Positions 60,963-64,000 of a DNA stretch of 64,000 nt are shown one piece after another. Source of the stretch: Bacteroides mediterraneensis (lineage in GTDB: Bacteria; Bacteroidota; Bacteroidia; Bacteroidales; Bacteroidaceae). The position numbers and the translations under genes are program-made. The notes below the pieces were generated by a model. It did not search any database, had not been told where the DNA came from, and saw only the letters and a list, made by a program, of their open reading frames with translations. The stretch spans positions 1 to 64,000 of the forward strand of contig NZ_JACJKA010000012.1 in assembly GCF_016900355.1 (NCBI RefSeq), given 5' to 3'. How positions within the stretch are numbered: position 1 is the first letter of the stretch; each line of letters begins with the position of its first letter.

Positions 60963-61208
60963 TTATCGGTTACAAATTTCATTCATTGCTTCATTCCATG
61001 GAATCTCCCCAAGGTATTTCAAGCAGGCATCCCAACCAGCGTCAAATCCTTTCGCAAATTCATCCGCATAACATTCATAGTCACAATCGTGTGCAGTGTT
61101 TTTCCCTTCGCAAAATCGGCAATAATCACGCTCACTGCAGGCATATTTTCCGTTACACAGGTATTCCTTCTGTACGGCTTCTCTTAGCATATTTTCTTTT
61201 CTTGTCAT
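60963..61208 (-). CDS. Small Cys-rich phage protein
   Basis: An 81-residue protein with many Cys (LCNGKYACSERDYCRFC, HDCDYECY), possibly binding zinc, and a helical C-terminus (AKGFDAGWDACLKYLGE). No known family. It follows the 93-residue gene by 1 bp and precedes the DUF3127-like gene by 11 bp. Confidence 0.6.
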   Translation of the reverse strand: MTRKENMLREAVQKEYLCNGKYACSERDYCRFCEGKNTAHDCDYECYADEFAKGFDAGWDACLKYLGEIPWNEAMNEICNR

Positions 61209-61209
61209 A

Positions 61210-61491
61210 TCATTCCTTCTTTGATTTTTTTATTAATAATCTTGCCATTTTATCAAGCTTGGTAGGCGGCATCCATCCACTTTTTGAGCGAATGTATCTT
61301 TTGGCATCATTTAGGTCGTTAGCCTTTTCTCTCGCCAAATGGCATTTTCTTAATATATTACCCAGGCTTCTCATAGCTTCTTCAGCATCCTGTTTGTATT
61401 CCTCAGAATAGGAACCTTCCAATGCGTCTCTAATCTGTTCCAATCCGAAGTCTATTGCATTAACTTCCTTTTCAGTGATTGATATTTGCAT
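61210..61491 (-). CDS. Small helical phage protein
   Basis: A 93-residue protein (MQISITEKEVNAIDFGLEQI) that is helical and charged, ending in MARLLIKKSKKE. The start at 61491 is chosen because an AGGAG stretch, unusual in this genome, lies about 8 bp before it; the longer ORF adds 6 residues. Function unknown. Confidence 0.6.
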   Translation of the reverse strand: MQISITEKEVNAIDFGLEQIRDALEGSYSEEYKQDAEEAMRSLGNILRKCHLAREKANDLNDAKRYIRSKSGWMPPTKLDKMARLLIKKSKKE

Positions 61492-61509
61492 TTTAATTCT
61501 CCTTTCCAC

Positions 61510-61566
61510 CTATCCCAGCAGCCACCACATGACTGCCAGGAACAGGTAATACAATTTAGTTTTCAT
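61510..61566 (-). CDS. Possible 18-residue membrane peptide
   Basis: A short ORF MKTKLYYLFLAVMWWLLG in the gap between two phage genes. It is fully hydrophobic after the first residues and overlaps the end of the preceding gene by 4 bp. It may be translated or only a leader; low confidence. Confidence 0.25.
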   Translation of the reverse strand: MKTKLYYLFLAVMWWLLG

Positions 61567-62084
61567 TGATTATTTCTCCTTCTTTCAACTAATAATTCTA
61601 ACCTCTTCTCACACTCTGCACATTCAAGTTTCTTGCGCTCCAGCTTCTCCCGGAACTTAACCAGTTCCTCGTCCGTATTCTCGTCAAAGAACATGTTTTT
61701 ATGGCGGTTTTGCTCAATATAGTTCTTCATTATCCGTTCCGCTTTCGTTATCTGAGCTTTTGCAGAAATCAGTTTGGAAAGGCAGGAACTCACTTCAAGC
61801 GACTCTCCTGAACGATTGTCGTAGTAGTAAAAAGAAGTATACACATCATTCCTCGGATACTGGCATTGCAATCTGGCCACCCTCCATCTGATTACCCACA
61901 TTCTTCTTTCGTACACTTCACGAGGAAGGTCGTAGGTGTATAGGATGACAGATTGATGGCCGTAACCATAGCAGATGCTGATTTGCACCCAATTCTCGAT
62001 TTTCAGCTCCTTTTCAGCTTTTGCCAAATCCTTTGCGAACTGATAATAATAACTCAAACTTTCCTGCTTTCCCATATCATTCAA
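61563..62084 (-). CDS. Phage protein of unknown function
   Basis: A 173-residue protein with a helical N-terminus (SYYYQFAKDLAKAEKELKI), an aromatic middle (WVQISICYGYGHQSVILYTY) and a coiled-coil C-terminus (EKRLELLVERRRNNQ). No family recognised. It overlaps the gene upstream by 8 bp. Typical of Bacteroides phage early regions. Confidence 0.55.
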   Translation of the reverse strand: MNDMGKQESLSYYYQFAKDLAKAEKELKIENWVQISICYGYGHQSVILYTYDLPREVYERRMWVIRWRVARLQCQYPRNDVYTSFYYYDNRSGESLEVSSCLSKLISAKAQITKAERIMKNYIEQNRHKNMFFDENTDEELVKFREKLERKKLECAECEKRLELLVERRRNNQ

Positions 62085-62484
62085 ATTTTAGTTCAAGTTG
62101 GCTACTCGGTTCTTTATAACCCGGATTGGCCAACATAAAAGCCCTCCGTAAAGCTTCCGCAATCTTCTCACGAACAGCCTTAGATACATGGTTCTTGTCC
62201 GATTCGCTGTTGATAAGCAAGCATCTTTCAAGGCTCCCGTTTATAGGTCTCTCGTCGAGAAACAAACTGTATTCTGTAAATATCCGGTTCTGACGTTTCC
62301 CATCATCCATTTCTTCATCAGTCTGGTACCGCTCAAATACGGTGTCTTGAATTGTTCTCAGACATCTTTGTCCTCTCTCACTCCTGCATCCAAGCATTTC
62401 GTTTTCAAACATGACCGACAAAGCACGCTTTTTCCTTACGCCTCCAATTCTAGCCCATCCATAATAAACTTTCAGCTTTCCCAT
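62077..62484 (-). CDS. Phage protein of unknown function
   Basis: A 135-residue protein (MGKLKVYYGWARIGGVRKKR). It has a charged helical C-terminal part (KAVREKIAEALRRAFMLANPGY). No motif is recognised. It lies 1 bp after the zinc-finger gene and overlaps the next gene by 8 bp. Confidence 0.55.
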   Translation of the reverse strand: MGKLKVYYGWARIGGVRKKRALSVMFENEMLGCRSERGQRCLRTIQDTVFERYQTDEEMDDGKRQNRIFTEYSLFLDERPINGSLERCLLINSESDKNHVSKAVREKIAEALRRAFMLANPGYKEPSSQLELKFE

Positions 62485-62485
62485 A

Positions 62486-62737
62486 TCATATCGTCGTTAC
62501 ACAATCAAAGTCCTTCCCATACATGATATAGGCTCCACGACTCCGGAGTTCGGCCACCAGCTGCTCGTTGGTGTATCTGGCCAGCCGTCCATGAAGCCTG
62601 TCCTGCTTTCTTCTTTCAGACGTGTGTCTGCTCTCACATAACCGGCACCTGCTGGTGTAATGGATGCCGGATTTCGTTTCATAGGCACGGAACTTGCTTT
62701 CCGGAAGGTTCCGGCCACACTCGATACAAACTTTCAT
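62486..62737 (-). CDS. Small zinc-ribbon protein
   Basis: An 83-residue protein with two CxxC pairs, CIECGRNLPESKF and CRLCESRHT, which form a zinc ribbon like that in HNH-type or replication accessory proteins, followed by a basic helix (SERRKQDRLHGRLARY). It overlaps the PcfJ-like gene by 4 bp. Function unknown. Confidence 0.65.
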   Translation of the reverse strand: MKVCIECGRNLPESKFRAYETKSGIHYTSRCRLCESRHTSERRKQDRLHGRLARYTNEQLVAELRSRGAYIMYGKDFDCVTTI

Positions 62738-63996
62738 GACGCAGCCCTCCTTATAATCTCAGCCATATTATTCTCCATTATCCGAATAATCTGCTTATGG
62801 TATTTACTATCTTCGTTACAAACACCACGGGACTGCACTATCTTGAATGTATTCAGGTTTACCTCGATAGTCTCCAGGCGTTTTCCGTTCTTCCTTGCGG
62901 ATAACACCAGACTTTCTTTTCTTGCATAATAGGCGCAGTTATATACACAGTGGTGCATCGTTTTCCACTCCTGATAATACTGGGTGACGCTTTCCAAAGG
63001 ACAGATAACTATTCCCTCATCCTTTATCTGTAAACCAAGGAATGGCTGTATCTTTTTCCAGAAAACTGCGATATTCCGCTTTAGTTCCTTCTCCTTCTTC
63101 ATGCGTTCAATCCTTTCGCGTTCCATCCTTTCCCTGGCTTCAATCTTTTGCTTCCTCTTTAGCAATTCATCATGTGCCTTCTTCAGGTCTTTTGGGCATA
63201 CATAGTGAGCATTATGGGTATCAAGGTGGAAATAGTCAAGCAGACGCAAGTAGTCATCATACATGGAACCATCCTTGATGATGTATCCATTACGGTTGCA
63301 GATATTCACTGCCCACGGATGAGATAGTCCACCCCGATACATGTAGAACTCCAGCATACTATATTGACGTGTCTTAATAAGCATTTCAGCATATTTATTT
63401 TCACCTAACAAGCCACGTATCAACACCGCTGGAGTAACACCATGAAACGAAGTGCGAAGGCCATTTCTGCGAAGAATCGGCAGCACATTTACTTTCGGAT
63501 ACACATAGCCGTCTATGTCGTATGAATGTGGATAGTATATATTTCCGCTCTGCTTGAGACTCATGTCTGTAGTATGAATCCAACCTCTACACCCCATATT
63601 CATAGCTTTGGCGATAACAATCTCTTTGTTGTCAGAAGTTATCCACTGTTGGCATACCTCATCGATGAAATAATGTGTGTCACGTTCTTTCCTTGCATAC
63701 CTGGCTGTGTAAAAGTGACGGAGCACCTGAAAATCTCCTGATGTAGTAACGACTGTCAGATAGCTTACTGCATTATCCTTGGTCTTACGGCTTACTTTAA
63801 CTTCCAACCTTTCACCGCAGTAAGGACACTTGATGTACCCTTCCTTCTGGCCAGTTACATCAACCCACATCTTTCCACATTCGCTGCACCACATTTCATC
63901 CTTACAGCGGTAAGCATTATGCGGAAAACAATGCTTCTTTCCCCATCTTATCTGGGCTTCTGTTATCGCTGGCAGCTTACTGCTCAATTCGACCAC
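62734..63996 (-). CDS. PcfJ-like protein, possibly 5'-incomplete
   Basis: A protein of at least 420 residues with the PcfJ-like C-terminal region (MHHCVYNCAYYARKESLVLS; TIEVNLNTFKIVQSRGVCN) and an N-terminal zinc ribbon (CSECGKMW, CPYCGERL). PcfJ-like proteins occur in conjugative and phage elements; their role is not known. A coiled, charged middle is present (EARERMERERIERMKKEKEL). The first codon in view is GTG at 63996, and the frame is open to the window edge, so the true start may lie beyond it. Confidence 0.7.
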   Translation of the reverse strand: MVELSSKLPAITEAQIRWGKKHCFPHNAYRCKDEMWCSECGKMWVDVTGQKEGYIKCPYCGERLEVKVSRKTKDNAVSYLTVVTTSGDFQVLRHFYTARYARKERDTHYFIDEVCQQWITSDNKEIVIAKAMNMGCRGWIHTTDMSLKQSGNIYYPHSYDIDGYVYPKVNVLPILRRNGLRTSFHGVTPAVLIRGLLGENKYAEMLIKTRQYSMLEFYMYRGGLSHPWAVNICNRNGYIIKDGSMYDDYLRLLDYFHLDTHNAHYVCPKDLKKAHDELLKRKQKIEARERMERERIERMKKEKELKRNIAVFWKKIQPFLGLQIKDEGIVICPLESVTQYYQEWKTMHHCVYNCAYYARKESLVLSARKNGKRLETIEVNLNTFKIVQSRGVCNEDSKYHKQIIRIMENNMAEIIRRAAS

Positions 63997-64000
63997 CAGC

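Larger units (their letters stand above)
35886..64000. mobile_element. HK97-type siphovirus prophage, left part
   Basis: From tRNA-Gly to the right edge all genes are phage-like: integrase, lysis genes, tail fibre shufflon, tail, capsid, protease, portal, terminase, HNH and early-type accessory genes. Apart from the integrase and three silent shufflon cassettes every gene is on the minus strand. HK97-type capsid, protease and portal with a tape measure mark a long non-contractile-tailed phage. The right end, repressor and replication genes lie beyond the window. All core structural frames in view are open, so it may be functional. Confidence 0.92.

Noticed and set aside
36000..64000. Diversity-generating retroelement in the tail region
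   Set aside because: No reverse transcriptase and no template/variable repeat pair seen. Fibre variation here is by inversion.
36000..64000. Insertion sequences
   Set aside because: No transposase-like ORF or terminal inverted repeats were found in the prophage or elsewhere in the window.

Overview
The window looks like a chromosome segment of a gut Bacteroidaceae bacterium (Bacteroides or Phocaeicola). Reasons: many genes are preceded by the Bacteroidetes -7 promoter motif TAnnTTTG with almost no Shine-Dalgarno signal, and the gene content is typical (PnuT plus thiamine pyrophosphokinase, DUF486, DUF5687-type ABC permease, PaaK plus ACT protein, LipB, Nim-like flavin protein). The species cannot be fixed from sequence alone.

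Layout. (1) 127-6934: accessory island on the minus strand. A frameshifted rhuM-like gene is followed by three translationally coupled genes: a DUF6361-like protein, a PLD-fold protein with two HxK motifs, and a large superfamily 2 helicase. It resembles a phage-defence operon but I cannot match it to a named system. (2) 7152-35885: housekeeping backbone. It holds thiamine uptake and pyrophosphorylation, aquaporin, an exported NlpC/P60 lipoprotein, an ABC exporter, an M16 protease, thioredoxin reductase, aspS, phenylacetate-CoA ligase, glycine decarboxylase, rsmG, lipB, two tRNA-Lys, an OMP, a Nim-like flavoprotein, an iron alcohol dehydrogenase, fhs with a degenerate cobB-like gene, and tRNA-Gly. 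Two intergenic regions (8630-8733 and 30707-30810) each carry five 16-bp near-palindromes at an exact 22-bp period. (3) From tRNA-Gly to the right edge: a prophage of HK97-type siphovirus architecture, incomplete in the window. Its integrase is next to tRNA-Gly. All other prophage genes shown as expressed are on the minus strand: accessory and early-type genes (right), HNH, terminase, connector, portal, protease, capsid, tail, tail fibre, recombinase, holin, amidase, methyltransferase and a membrane-anchored protein.

The most striking system is at 40026-43372: a tyrosine-recombinase shufflon acting on a tail-fibre gene. A 43-residue constant N-terminus is followed by a recombination site (GTGGGAGGACT). 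Six such sites in strictly alternating orientation bound three invertible segments that carry five alternative C-terminal cassettes plus one end that would give a very short product. The dedicated recombinase starts 50 bp outside the first site. Inversions would swap the fibre tip and presumably the receptor specificity.

Other noteworthy signals are a candidate programmed -1 frameshift on an A9 run that joins the two tail-chaperone frames, a conserved motif AAGTGCTACCAAAATA at three prophage gene junctions (a fourth, partial copy lies inside a tail gene), a terminator-shaped perfect hairpin inside gtrA, and a CobB homologue lacking both the P-loop lysine and the glutaminase cysteine.
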